Assembly: GCA_038247995.1 (NCBI GenBank)
Contig: JBBRUG010000043.1
Span: 1-24,893 of the forward strand
Length of the DNA stretch: 24,893 nt
Source: JBBRUG01 sp038247995
GTDB taxonomy: Bacteria; Chloroflexota; Chloroflexia; Chloroflexales; Chloroflexaceae
Direction of reading: 5' to 3'
Shown here: positions 8,201 through 15,532 of the stretch, piece after piece
How positions within the stretch are numbered: position 1 is the first letter of the stretch
Layout: the number at the start of each line of letters is the position of its first letter
Program-made: the position numbers and the translations under genes
Notes under the pieces: model-generated
Told to the model about the DNA's origin: nothing
Database searches by the model: none
What the model saw: the letters and a program-made list of their open reading frames with translations, nothing else

Positions 8201-9082
8201 GATGTTTCCGGTAGCACGGCGAACAACCTCAGCATGCCCTGGCACGTGCTGCCGCGCCGCGCGGGGAATGTGCAGGGGCCGAACCAGGCCCGCGTCGATC
8301 AGCCGATTCGCTATACCAATCGTGGCGTTGGTGATGCCGAACTGTTGGCCTACTCGCTGCTCAGATCCAGTTCGGTTCAGGCGCAGTCCGGCATCGGCTC
8401 AAACAGCGAGATCATCGATTTCAAGCACGTTGGGTATGCCACCTACCCGGTGCCGGCGGGCTTCTGCTCGGATGAACCAGGGTATCTGCTGGAGTTCGCG
8501 ATCAACAATGTTCGTCGCCAGAGCCACGCCAACCTGCCCGGCGTGATGATCGTCGATCTCGATACCGACGGCGACGGCGTCTTCGACTTCGAGGTCTTCA
8601 CCTACGACGCCGACCTGGCCGGCCTGAGCGATGGGCGGAACCTGACCTGGGTGGCGAACCTGCGCACGGGCGACGCCGAGGCGTTCTTCTTCACCGGGCA
8701 CCTGATGAATAGCGCGACGTTCACCATGCTACTGTGCGACATCCAGCTTTCTGACCCGGATCGTCCGGCGGAACTTGGCGGCCCGCTGGCGCCCCCGGCG
8801 ATCGGCCAACCGATCAGTGCAACGTTCGTCGCGTTTGATGCGATTACCGGAACGGTCACCGACCTGATTGAGGATGTTACCTTTGCGCCCGGCGGTGAGC
8901 GTTACCTGGCCGAGATCGCCGGCGGCGGGATCGGTTTCGGGCTCATCCCTGGCGGCGAAAGCACGCAACTGACAATTCGCGATACCGGATCGCGCACGAA
9001 TCCGACGGAACGGGGAGTGCTCGTTCTCAACGGCAGCGCTCCCGATGGGAACGAGGCGCGCGTGATTACCGTTCGCCGCTGA
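5243..9082 (+). CDS. secreted S8 subtilisin-like serine protease with two DUF4397 domains inserted in the catalytic domain
   Basis: A 1279-residue exported protease. The signal peptide (about 1-31) has the cleavage motif ALA-Q; an I9-like propeptide spans about 60-150. The triad is D188 (VAVLDSGVD), H273 (GHGTHVAD) and S799 (GTSGAAPVVSG), with oxyanion Asn N572 (ASAGNS). Between H273 and the strand GGVAPAAEIYAIKVCS sits a roughly 195-residue insert (about 290-485) of two DUF4397 repeats, each beginning with a VHASPDAPAVDI motif. A PA domain (about 600-735) lies between N572 and S799. After about 870 come an Fn3-like beta domain and further beta-rich sequence without membrane anchor or sorting signal. 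ATG 5243 is preferred over an upstream TTG because it begins the signal peptide; AGAGAGG lies 12 bases upstream. A likely role is extracellular protein degradation. Confidence 0.93.
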   Translation: MNSRRTVGRLFLLGLLACVIAAGAGGPALAQTPSRSLPASRADSRLTTPQRANFDRANLNPDLSNATGRQQVVISLTVGSVATVGVGGGQQERRNDVTAQQNRVIAQIQAVDPAAKVLTRLQIALNAVVMDVDGAVLERVAQNAEIARINPVMNYERDLSDVVPYIGATPAVQATGFGGEGVRVAVLDSGVDYMHAKLGGPGAAALYALAYCGDAAAEIDPATCTAANEPANAAFFPNDKVVGGYDFVGEAWTGAADSPPLAPDANPLDFEGHGTHVADIIAGRAFPDPERVRVRAVHASPDAPAVDILVNGAPAFVNVPFGAVSDYATLPPGDYTIQVVPTGASAPVVIDADVTLAAGNDYTVAATDVLANITPLVLVDDNSAPAAGNAHVRFVHASPDAPAVDIAVAGGPVLFGDYEFGEFSPYTPVPAGTYDLEVRLAGTNTVALPLPDITLEAGTVYSAFAAGLVGDGSLTALLSADNATFGGGVAPAAEIYAIKVCSAVSPSCSGVALLQGLEFAADPNGDGDPSDHVDIINMSLGSNYGQNYFDDLSAAVDNLTPLGILTVASAGNSADKPYIVGTPSAARTALSVAQTEVPSSLLPILEVTAPAAIAGEYPAVFQPWSVLPTSVIEGPVQYGDGAGGNLLGCDPFTPGSLTGTIVLVDRGVCGFSIKISNIAAAGGVAGMIGLVAPGEPFAGGFGGGEPSIPGFMISQADADALKSGLDAGVTMRIDPATWAPLVGTMVGSSSRGPTAGQQFRNFNDLMFGQIIKPEIGAPGAAISAIAGSGVGTGPFGGTSGAAPVVSGAAALLINATAGELSPLELKARLMNTGETTIFNTAEVLGGVLAPITRIGGGEVRIDRAIAAQASVWERVSGSGSLSFGFVNAFRPRNFVQRSLALRNYGDTPITYRLQPTFRYADDELNGAVRISAPTSITLPPGGERFFNVSLYIDNTKLRPWTLNSGTTGADGDLLTLLEYDGYLNFVDVSGSTANNLSMPWHVLPRRAGNVQGPNQARVDQPIRYTNRGVGDAELLAYSLLRSSSVQAQSGIGSNSEIIDFKHVGYATYPVPAGFCSDEPGYLLEFAINNVRRQSHANLPGVMIVDLDTDGDGVFDFEVFTYDADLAGLSDGRNLTWVANLRTGDAEAFFFTGHLMNSATFTMLLCDIQLSDPDRPAELGGPLAPPAIGQPISATFVAFDAITGTVTDLIEDVTFAPGGERYLAEIAGGGIGFGLIPGGESTQLTIRDTGSRTNPTERGVLVLNGSAPDGNEARVITVRR

Positions 9083-9109
9083 GGCCACGATGCAGGCGGC
9101 GGACAGCAC

Positions 9110-9148
9110 GCGGCGGTGGGGAAATTCCCCGCCGCCGCGTTACTTTTT
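9110..9148 (+). terminator. intrinsic terminator of the S8 protease gene
   Basis: GCGGCGGTGGGGA (9110-9122) pairs with TCCCCGCCGCCGC (9126-9138) across a 3-nt loop. The 13-bp stem has a single G-T wobble. TTACTTTTT follows. It lies 27 bp after the protease stop. Confidence 0.85.
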
Positions 9149-9192
9149 GCAGCACCTATCCCCGGCCCGCTGCCTCCTACAGCATTGCTCAG

Positions 9193-9271
9193 ATGGCGCG
9201 AGCGCAGCGCGCCACCCGGTTCAGTGGCCCGCAGTGGCTCAATCATGGTGCTCAGTGCGCTAAGAACCTGG
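9193..9271 (+). repeat. dispersed palindromic repeat, copy 1
   Basis: About 79 bp, similar to bases 16983-17055 in the same orientation. Shared blocks are ATGGCGCGAGCGCAG, GCCACCCGGTTCA, GGCTCAATCAT, GCTCAGTGC and CTGG, with small length changes between. It fills the gap between the protease terminator and the stop codon of the convergent lipoprotein gene (9273). Confidence 0.75.
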
Positions 9272-9272
9272 T

Positions 9273-9863
9273 TTACGGCATTTCACAGAGCCGGAACCGC
9301 CCGCTTGAATCAACGCGATAGTCGTAGCTTACATCGCCTACTTGCGCAACGATCCAGTAACCCTCAATCAGAACCTGGAGGTAGGCCATACCGGGTTCTG
9401 GGCAGCCGAGTGATCCATCGGGCCAGACGACGGCTTCCTCGCGCACCATGACAATGGCCGAGCGCTCTGCGCCGCTGCGCTGGATTACATCGGCAATGAT
9501 CTGGTCGCGCAGGTCGGAAGGCGCTTCGCCGGTAATCGGCGGCGCGGCTTCCGGCGCCGGCACGCGGGTCGGCAATGGTCGGGCGGGCAGGGTTGGTTGC
9601 GGCGCCTGACCTGGGTCGTCCGGCTGGTTTGTTGGCGTCACAGGAACCTCCGTTTCGGTTGGCGCAATTGTTGCCGTTTGGGTCGCTGTCGGTGTAGCCG
9701 ATGGCAGAGGCGTAGGGCTGGAGGTTGCGGTGGCCGCCGGCGGCTGGGTTGGCGTAATCGTGGCAGTTGCCGCGGCTATTTGAGTCGGCGCGACGCTAAC
9801 GCCCGTGCTTCCGCAGGCGGTCAGTCCCAAAACGAGCAACACAGTTGGTGCGATTTGGCGCAT
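9273..9863 (-). CDS. secreted lipoprotein with Thr/Pro-rich linker and a C-terminal DGSLGCP domain
   Basis: A 196-residue lipoprotein: basic start, hydrophobic stretch and lipobox LTAC with Cys17, expected to be lipid-anchored outside the membrane. Residues about 25-110 are a low-complexity T/P/A linker. The globular part (about 113-196) has the pattern VVWPDGSLGCPEPG, then YLQVLIEGYWIV and YDYRVDSSG, ending in a Cys. I recognise this as a small domain found on lipoproteins of Chloroflexota and cyanobacteria, with no known function. The two Cys of that domain could form a disulfide. ATG 9863 has AGGGGAG about 7 bases upstream. It is transcribed away from the regulator gene's 3' end, with a 208-bp repeat-containing spacer between. 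Confidence 0.8.
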   Translation of the reverse strand: MRQIAPTVLLVLGLTACGSTGVSVAPTQIAAATATITPTQPPAATATSSPTPLPSATPTATQTATIAPTETEVPVTPTNQPDDPGQAPQPTLPARPLPTRVPAPEAAPPITGEAPSDLRDQIIADVIQRSGAERSAIVMVREEAVVWPDGSLGCPEPGMAYLQVLIEGYWIVAQVGDVSYDYRVDSSGRFRLCEMP

Positions 9864-9944
9864 GCTTTTCTCCCCTGTAAGCCACTTCTTGTTATGGTGA
9901 CGCTACTGGGTCGCCATTGGTTCCGGCAGGCGGCAGGGCGATCC

Positions 9945-10033
9945 GCAGATGACGCAGATGACGCAGACAGGCGGCCCCTGTGGCGCTGGAGGGGTCGCCT
10001 GTACGGCGGCAGGACGCAGATGACGCAGCCAGG
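9945..10033. repeat. short direct repeats (GCAGATGAC type)
   Basis: GCAGATGAC is repeated in tandem at 9945-9962 and followed by a further GCAGA. The motif recurs as GACGCAGATGACGCAG near 10013-10028. In between is a GC-rich imperfect dyad (AGGCGGCCCCTG and GGGGTCGCCT). The spacer also carries GGTCCTTGG near 10056, a word shared with the panE spacer (3770-3778). The whole gap 9864-10071 shows no gene. Confidence 0.6.
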
Positions 10034-10071
10034 TTGCAGGGCGAATAATCGAATTGGTCCTTGGTCTTTGG

Positions 10072-11967
10072 TTACTGTTCGCCGAAGTCTTCGCGGCGGA
10101 GGCCGTGGTGCTGCATTTTGCGCCAGAGCGTGGTGCGGCTGATCCCGAGTTGGGCGGCGGTGCGCCCAAGGTGGCCGGCCAGTTTGCGTCCGGCGCGAAT
10201 AATTGCGTCGCGTTCGATGAGGCCTTGATGGTCGGCGAGGCTGGGGAATTGCGGCAGGTCGATTGGCAATGCACCACGCCCGATCGTCGGTGGCAGATCG
10301 TCGATACTCAACACGCTCTTCTCGCTGCTCTGGATCAGGCGTTCCAGCGTGAGTTCCAGTTCACGCACATTGCCCGGCCAGGGGTAGGCGCGCAAAGCCT
10401 GAAGCGCGTCGGGGGCGAAAGCGATCGGGCGACCCGCGCGTTCGCCGAGCATCAGCAACATATGCCCGATCAGCAGCAAAAGATCATCACCGCGTGTGCG
10501 CAGGGGTGGAATATCGACGGTAAAGATGCTTAGCCGGGCGGCAAGATCGGCGCGGAAGCGGCCCTCGCTGATCAGATGTTCCAGATCGGTATTTCCGGTA
10601 ACGATGATCCGCACATCAACTGGGATCGGGCGGGTGCTGCCGGTGCGCTGCATGCGGTGCATCTCGATCACACGCAGCAGTGCGGTTTGCAGATCGATCG
10701 GCAGGGTGTCAACTTCTTCGAGGTAAAGCGTACCGCTCTGCGCAAGTTCGATCTTGCCCGGTCGGCCGCCGAGCGCCGCCGGCTGTAAGGCGCCCTCAAC
10801 ACCGAAGAGTTCCTGCCCTAGTAATGGTCGCGGCACGGCACTACAGTTCACGCGCACAAATGGCCCGCCGGCGCGGCGACTGGCGTTGTGGATCGCCTGG
10901 GCCACTAGTTCTTTGCCCACGCCCGGCTCGCCGCGCAGCAGTACGCTGCCGGCGCCGTTGGCCGCAAGATGGGCGTGGTGCAGGGCCTGAACCATCGTCG
11001 GACTCTGGCCGATAATGTCGCGGAATGTGAACTGCGCCTGCGCGCCGACAACCTGTTGCACCAGGCGGTGAAAACTTTGCGCCGGGCGCAGGGTGATTAG
11101 GGCGCCAAGGTAACGCCGCCCGCTGTCCCAAACTGGGCGGATGCTGGTGAGCGCAGGCAGCGCCGCAACATGGCCCTGCCAGATCAACTCCTGATCGCTC
11201 AGTTCGGTGCGGCTTTGCAAGGCGCTCGCCACCGCTGTCGGCGGCACGAGCACCCGATCGAGCGCGTGGCCGGGGACGGCGCGCGGGTTGAGCCCGAGCA
11301 GTTCGGCAGCGCGGCGGTTGATCCGCCGAATATCGCCGTTCGCCCCAATAAAAATCAACCCCTCGCTGATCGTCTCCAGGGTTGCGTACAACTCGGCGAG
11401 CTGATCATTGGCGTCGGCCAGCAAATACTCGGCGCGGAGCTGATTATGCAGCGCCTGGGCGGCGGCGATGGCCAAACCCAGAGCATACGAATGGCCGGCG
11501 GGGCCAAGTGCGAGAATCGCCAACGCACCAAGCAGTTGGCCGTCGGCATCGAAGATTGGCGCAGCGGCGATAGTCAGCCGGCGCAGGCGCAGATTGTAGT
11601 GCTCGTCGCCGGTAGTTTGGAAAGGCTGCGCCTCGCGTAACGCCAGATCGACGGCATTCGTGCCGACACTGGACTCATTCAGATCAACGGGCGGTTGGAG
11701 CCCGCTGTTATGCGCGATCCGCACAACATCCTGGTCGCCTTCGAGGTCGATCAGCATCGCCCCGGCATCGGCGAGCAGCACTACAAAGCCGGGGCGATCG
11801 AGCAGTTGGTAGAGATCTTCAATCGAGGAGCGGGCCAGGGTGAGGAGGCGCTGTTGGGCCGGCGTAAGCGGGAGCGCCGCGCGCACGGGGAGCGTACCGC
11901 TCGGCAGGCCGAGCGCGCGGCAGCGTTCAAGCGAACGCAGAATTGGCGGGGCGGGGAGCGTGTTCAC
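10072..11967 (-). CDS. GAF-PAS-AAA+-Fis transcriptional regulator (AcoR/NtrC-like) lacking the GAFTGA motif
   Basis: A 631-residue regulator: GAF sensor domain (about 35-190), PAS (about 195-300), AAA+ (about 315-545) and Fis-type helix-turn-helix (about 597-624, TAAQLGISRTTLWRKM). Walker A is GEPGVGKE (346-353) and Walker B is GTLYLEEVD (412-420, with Glu where Asp is usual). An arginine-finger region (RADLAARLSIF) is present. Where sigma54 activators have GAFTGA after ELFG.E, this protein has GALQPA (392-397) and is one residue shorter. It is therefore unlikely to remodel sigma54-RNA polymerase and may act TyrR-like with sigma70. The GTG start at 11967 overlaps the stop of the acyl-CoA dehydrogenase gene by one base (TAGTG), so the two genes are coupled, and control of that operon is plausible. 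Confidence 0.87.
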   Translation of the reverse strand: MNTLPAPPILRSLERCRALGLPSGTLPVRAALPLTPAQQRLLTLARSSIEDLYQLLDRPGFVVLLADAGAMLIDLEGDQDVVRIAHNSGLQPPVDLNESSVGTNAVDLALREAQPFQTTGDEHYNLRLRRLTIAAAPIFDADGQLLGALAILALGPAGHSYALGLAIAAAQALHNQLRAEYLLADANDQLAELYATLETISEGLIFIGANGDIRRINRRAAELLGLNPRAVPGHALDRVLVPPTAVASALQSRTELSDQELIWQGHVAALPALTSIRPVWDSGRRYLGALITLRPAQSFHRLVQQVVGAQAQFTFRDIIGQSPTMVQALHHAHLAANGAGSVLLRGEPGVGKELVAQAIHNASRRAGGPFVRVNCSAVPRPLLGQELFGVEGALQPAALGGRPGKIELAQSGTLYLEEVDTLPIDLQTALLRVIEMHRMQRTGSTRPIPVDVRIIVTGNTDLEHLISEGRFRADLAARLSIFTVDIPPLRTRGDDLLLLIGHMLLMLGERAGRPIAFAPDALQALRAYPWPGNVRELELTLERLIQSSEKSVLSIDDLPPTIGRGALPIDLPQFPSLADHQGLIERDAIIRAGRKLAGHLGRTAAQLGISRTTLWRKMQHHGLRREDFGEQ

Positions 11968-13151
11968 TACACGAACGCCGCTAACCCGGTGATCTCACGA
12001 CCCACTACCAGCGTGTTGATCTCGTTGGTGCCTTCGTAGGTGTAGACCGCTTCCATGTCGGCGAAGTGGCGCGCCATGTGGTTTTCGAGCAGAATGCCGT
12101 TCCCGCCCATCACTTCGCGGCCCAAGGCCACAACCTGGCGGGCACGGGCAGCGCAAAACTGCTTCGCGAGCGAAGCCATCCCTTCGCTCACTTCGGCCGG
12201 ATTTTCGTCGAGCAGGCGGCTGACTCGCCAGGCCATAAGCTGGGCGGCCGTCAGATCGCCGAGCATATGGACGAGCTTCTGCTGGATCAGTTGGAAGCCG
12301 CCGATTGGGCGGCCAAACTGCTCGCGCGTGCGCGCATAGTCGCGGGCCAGGTCGAAGGCAGCCATTGCGTGGCCGACAGCCTCCCAGGCAACACCGAAGC
12401 GCGTGGCTTTGAGGACCTGGGCTGTGTCGCGGAACGAACGCGCCAGCGGTAAGCGGTTGCTTTCGGGGATCGCGCAGTTGGTCAGCGTAATATCGGCGTT
12501 GAGCAGCGGGCGCTTGGCGATTTTACCGGTGATCAGTGTCGCCTCGAAGCCGGGCGTGCCCTTCTCAACCAGGAAACCGCCCATTTTGCCCGTCTCTTCG
12601 TCCTGTGCCCAGATCACCACCACGTCGGCAAAGGTTGCATTGCCGATCCAGCGCTTGGCGCCGTTCAGCACATAACGATCGCCCACGCGGCGGGCAGTGG
12701 TGCGAATATGCGAGGCATCGGAGCCGACATAAGGCTCGGTCAGGCCGAATGCACCGATCTGCTCCAGCCGCGCCATCGGCGGAAGCCAGCGCTGCTTCTG
12801 CTCTTCGGATCCACAGGTGGCGATGGCGCCCATCGCGAGGCCGCTTGTCACCCCGACGAACGTCTCAATGCTGCCGTCGCCGCGCGAGAGTTCAGCGGCC
12901 ACAACCCCAACGGCTACCGCAGAGAGCTCCGGGCTGCCGTAGCCCTTGATCGTGCCGCCCACAATGCCCAGTTCAGCAAGTTTGGGGATCAGCTCGAAGG
13001 GGAATTCGGCGCGCTCCCAGTAGCCACTGATAATCGGGATGATCTCCTCGTCGCAAAACGTGCGCACCCGATCGCGCAATTCACGCTCCTGGGGTGTCAG
13101 TAGGGCGTCGAGTTGGTAAAAGTCCAGGCCGCGTTCGGTAGCGATCGTCAT
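11967..13151 (-). CDS. acyl-CoA dehydrogenase (glutaryl-CoA dehydrogenase-like branch)
   Basis: A 394-residue FAD enzyme expected to oxidise an acyl-CoA to the 2-enoyl-CoA and pass electrons to ETF. N-terminal helices, the FAD-contact segment GAFGLTEPYVGSDASH, the GAKRWIGNATFAD strand, REQFGRPIGGFQLIQ and MGGNGI are all in place. The catalytic base is E373 in VYTYEGTNEIN. Overall it resembles glutaryl-CoA dehydrogenase and plant ACX4, but the Arg that binds the glutaryl carboxylate (human Arg94) aligns by eye with Glu (DGSIETF), so a monocarboxylic short- or medium-chain substrate is more likely. ATG 13151 has GGAGG 7 bases upstream. It is first in an operon with the AAA+ regulator; no ETF or enoyl-CoA hydratase genes are in view. 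Confidence 0.9.
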   Translation of the reverse strand: MTIATERGLDFYQLDALLTPQERELRDRVRTFCDEEIIPIISGYWERAEFPFELIPKLAELGIVGGTIKGYGSPELSAVAVGVVAAELSRGDGSIETFVGVTSGLAMGAIATCGSEEQKQRWLPPMARLEQIGAFGLTEPYVGSDASHIRTTARRVGDRYVLNGAKRWIGNATFADVVVIWAQDEETGKMGGFLVEKGTPGFEATLITGKIAKRPLLNADITLTNCAIPESNRLPLARSFRDTAQVLKATRFGVAWEAVGHAMAAFDLARDYARTREQFGRPIGGFQLIQQKLVHMLGDLTAAQLMAWRVSRLLDENPAEVSEGMASLAKQFCAARARQVVALGREVMGGNGILLENHMARHFADMEAVYTYEGTNEINTLVVGREITGLAAFV

Positions 13152-13204
13152 TGATATGCCTCCAATTCAACATAGGCCGGTTAAGAATGACGCAGTGCGT
13201 AATA

Positions 13205-13229
13205 AGTATACCACATTCGAACGGCCGTT
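13205..13229 (-). promoter_or_regulatory. extended -10 promoter and palindrome upstream of the acyl-CoA dehydrogenase operon
   Basis: On the minus strand TGGTATACT (13213-13205) is an extended -10 element, giving a leader of about 47 nt. A perfect 10-bp palindrome AACGGCCGTT covers 13220-13229, where a repressor or activator would sit. No good -35 is visible. Confidence 0.45.
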
Positions 13230-13313
13230 GGACGTGGAGGATGCAGCAGATGTGCGGTGGGCGGCAAACGCGCTCCACGCCGCCCGCCCCACGCCCTGTA
13301 ACAATACAGCAAA

Positions 13314-13335
13314 TTACTACAGTAAATAGTATAAA
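13314..13335 (+). promoter_or_regulatory. AT-rich promoter-like region of the divergent secreted-protein gene
   Basis: TATAAA at 13330-13335 could be a -10. Just upstream TTACT-AC-AGTAA (13314-13325) is an inverted repeat with a 2-base centre. This is the only AT-rich stretch in the 310-bp divergent spacer 13152-13461. The rest of that spacer shows no gene that I can support. Confidence 0.25.
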
Positions 13336-13461
13336 TGAACAGATGATCATCCTGGCATATTGACCATCGCAATGCTTTCGAGTACACTCCTCGTACTCTT
13401 TCACGTGCTATGCTCGGCCGTCGTTGTGGCTTGCATCTTTCCCGGACCGGAGCGCACATCA

Positions 13462-15273
13462 GTGCCGTCGCTACTTACTTTACATCATCGCCGTCGGCAG
13501 TACATTGCCGTTATCGGCGGCATGCTCCTCCTGCTGCTCAGCGTAAGCCTGCCGCCTGCACGCGCGGCTGATCGTGCGCCGGTCGGCCCGCCATTCCGCG
13601 TCTCCCCGCAGGATGCGCAAACCGATCAACGTCCGGCGGTGGCCATGGATGCCGCCGGCAATGCCGTTGTTGTCTGGCAAACCGGCGTTGACGCCCCAGA
13701 TATTTACGCCCAACTACTTAGCGCAACCGGCACGCCGCGGGGTGCGGCCTTCCGGGTCAATAGCACGCTCACCGGCAGCCAACGCCGGCCCGCAGTGGCG
13801 ATGGCGTCCGGCGGCGGGTTTGTTGTTACCTGGGATGGCACCGGTTTCGGTGATGGGCAGGGGATCTGGGCCCGCCGCTTTAATGCTGCCGGCAGCCCGC
13901 TCGGCAGTGATTTCCGCGTCAACGTAACCACCGCCGGTGAACAATTCAACCCGGCAATTGCGCTGCAACCGGGCGGCGCATTTGTGATCGCCTGGGAGGG
14001 CGCAGTGCCGAACGACGCCGCCGGGGTGGCCTTCCGGCGCTTCACGGCTACAGCGTTCCCGCGCGATCGCAGCGACCAAGTGCCCGACCCGACTCCGCCG
14101 CCGGCCTGTAGTACCCGCAGCGCGCCGAGTGTTGCGGTAACCCAAACTGGGGCGCTGGCTATCGCCTGGGAAGCTTACCGCTGCGATCTAACTCCTTTTG
14201 CCGAGACATTCAGCATCGATCTGCAACGCTATGCTGACGGCGGCACGCCACTCGGTACGCCAACGACTATCGTGGCAGTTACTACCGGCGCTGCAATAGG
14301 TGAGCCGGGCATTGCGTTTGCTGCCGACAACGGAATGGCGTTAACCTGGTCGCGCCGACCGCTTGGTGATGCACAGGCGCTGATCGAAGCGATCCGCCTG
14401 GACAGCACCGGCAACCCGGTCGCTCCCGCCGTTGTGGTGAGTGCCCTTCAGCCGGCACTGCGCTCGGGGCCGCAGGTGGTGATTGATGCTGACAATGTGG
14501 CGGTGATTGCCTGGGCGGATCAAAGCACCCGCAACGGTACAGCGCTCGGCGTAGCGGCGCGCCTGATCGATCAATCCGGCAATCTTTTCGGCGATCAGAT
14601 TACGCCCGCCCTGAACACTTCGGCGCCGGTAACTACTAACCAGGTAGCTGTTGCGACGGCGCGAACGGGATTGAACGATCTCCTATTTGTGTGGGACACC
14701 CTGAATGGTGGCGGTAATGCAGCGCCGGCGGTGTATGCGCGGGCTTATCGCGAGCCTGGTGTTGTACTCACGCGAAGCAGTACGCTGCTGAACGCCGACG
14801 GCGCCGCAGTTGATCTGAGCGTTGCCCTAGCCACTGTGCCCAACGCAACCGTCCAGATTACTCTTGTACCGCGTGACGCACAGGTTCGGCTGGCCAATCT
14901 GGTGCCGGGAGCGGCGCTTACGCTGACGTTTACCCCGGCGACAGCTACCCAACCCCAGGTGATCGCCGTGCGCGCCGATGCCAACCCGGCCGGCAGCGCG
15001 ATCCGCAGCGGCCTGATTGATGTACAGGCGTTCAGCAGCGATCCCGCCTACGCCAATCCAACGGCGCGCATCCTGATCGACGGCACCCCAGCAACAACAA
15101 TCGTATTTACGATCCTCGACAATAGCGCGGCGCCGGGGCCATCCCCCACGCCTGATCCGGCGCTACCAACGCCGACTGAACCGCCGGAATTATTACCTTC
15201 CCCAACCCCAACCCCAACTGGGGAAGCCGAGGCCCCTCAACATCAGGTCTATCTCCCGCTGCTCAGGCGCTGA
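13462..15273 (+). CDS. secreted beta-propeller-like repeat protein ending in YLPLLRR
   Basis: With start GTG 13462 (GGAG 9 bases upstream) the protein has 603 residues and a good signal peptide: RRR, then a hydrophobic core IAVIGGMLLLLL, cleaved after ARA. The frame is open back to TTG 13360, with ATG 13372 possible, but that would add a second hydrophobic segment. Residues about 45-390 contain repeats of the form P-A-V-A ... G-x-x-V-V-x-W ... I-x-A-R-x-x ... G-x-x-F-R-V-N, as in extracellular beta-propellers. A beta-sandwich-like region (about 400-545) follows, then a P/T-rich linker and the terminal YLPLLRR. I know similar YLPL ends from many secreted Chloroflexota proteins, where a sorting or anchoring role is suspected but unproven. 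Function unknown, probably surface-associated. Confidence 0.78.
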   Translation: MPSLLTLHHRRRQYIAVIGGMLLLLLSVSLPPARAADRAPVGPPFRVSPQDAQTDQRPAVAMDAAGNAVVVWQTGVDAPDIYAQLLSATGTPRGAAFRVNSTLTGSQRRPAVAMASGGGFVVTWDGTGFGDGQGIWARRFNAAGSPLGSDFRVNVTTAGEQFNPAIALQPGGAFVIAWEGAVPNDAAGVAFRRFTATAFPRDRSDQVPDPTPPPACSTRSAPSVAVTQTGALAIAWEAYRCDLTPFAETFSIDLQRYADGGTPLGTPTTIVAVTTGAAIGEPGIAFAADNGMALTWSRRPLGDAQALIEAIRLDSTGNPVAPAVVVSALQPALRSGPQVVIDADNVAVIAWADQSTRNGTALGVAARLIDQSGNLFGDQITPALNTSAPVTTNQVAVATARTGLNDLLFVWDTLNGGGNAAPAVYARAYREPGVVLTRSSTLLNADGAAVDLSVALATVPNATVQITLVPRDAQVRLANLVPGAALTLTFTPATATQPQVIAVRADANPAGSAIRSGLIDVQAFSSDPAYANPTARILIDGTPATTIVFTILDNSAAPGPSPTPDPALPTPTEPPELLPSPTPTPTGEAEAPQHQVYLPLLRR

Positions 15274-15339
15274 GCACAGCTTACACGCCAGCCCCCTGAT
15301 CCGACGGCCTACTCTCGTACGGCCTATCATCGCAGCGCG

Positions 15340-15375
15340 TGCTATACTAATGCGCAAACAAGGCGCCACGTGGCG
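15340..15375 (+). promoter_or_regulatory. extended -10 promoter with downstream 12-bp palindrome, leader of the GAF-PAS gene
   Basis: TGCTATACT at 15340-15348 is an extended -10. A perfect palindrome CGCCACGTGGCG at 15364-15375 lies about 10-20 bases past the expected start of transcription, a typical repressor position. The resulting leader would be about 180 nt. Confidence 0.45.
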
Positions 15376-15396
15376 GATCATAGGGGCAAGCTGTCT

Positions 15397-15438
15397 ATGA
15401 GCGAACGGTTGCGGACCTGGCTTGGCGACCTTCCATAG
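15397..15438 (+). CDS. possible 13-codon leader peptide
   Basis: ATG 15397 to TAG 15438 encodes MSERLRTWLGDLP. It lies inside the putative leader of the GAF-PAS gene. The nearest ribosome-site-like sequence, AGGGG, is about 14 bases upstream, which is far, and no attenuator hairpin is seen, so this may be chance. Confidence 0.15.
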   Translation: MSERLRTWLGDLP

Positions 15439-15468
15439 ATGCGGCAATCGTTCTGCTCGCCGCTCTAG

Positions 15469-15510
15469 CGCTTTATCGCTCGGCCGCTTTATCGCTCTAC
15501 CGCTTTGCGC
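15469..15510 (+). repeat. short imperfect tandem repeat CGCTTTATCGCTC
   Basis: CGCTTTATCGCTC occurs at 15469-15481 and 15485-15497, followed by the degenerate CGCTTTGCGC (15501-15510). It fills the spacer up to the ribosome site of the next gene. A related word, ACGCTTTACCGCTT, appears at 19735-19748. Confidence 0.5.
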
Positions 15511-15532
15511 TTTGCTCTAAGAGGACCTCCTG

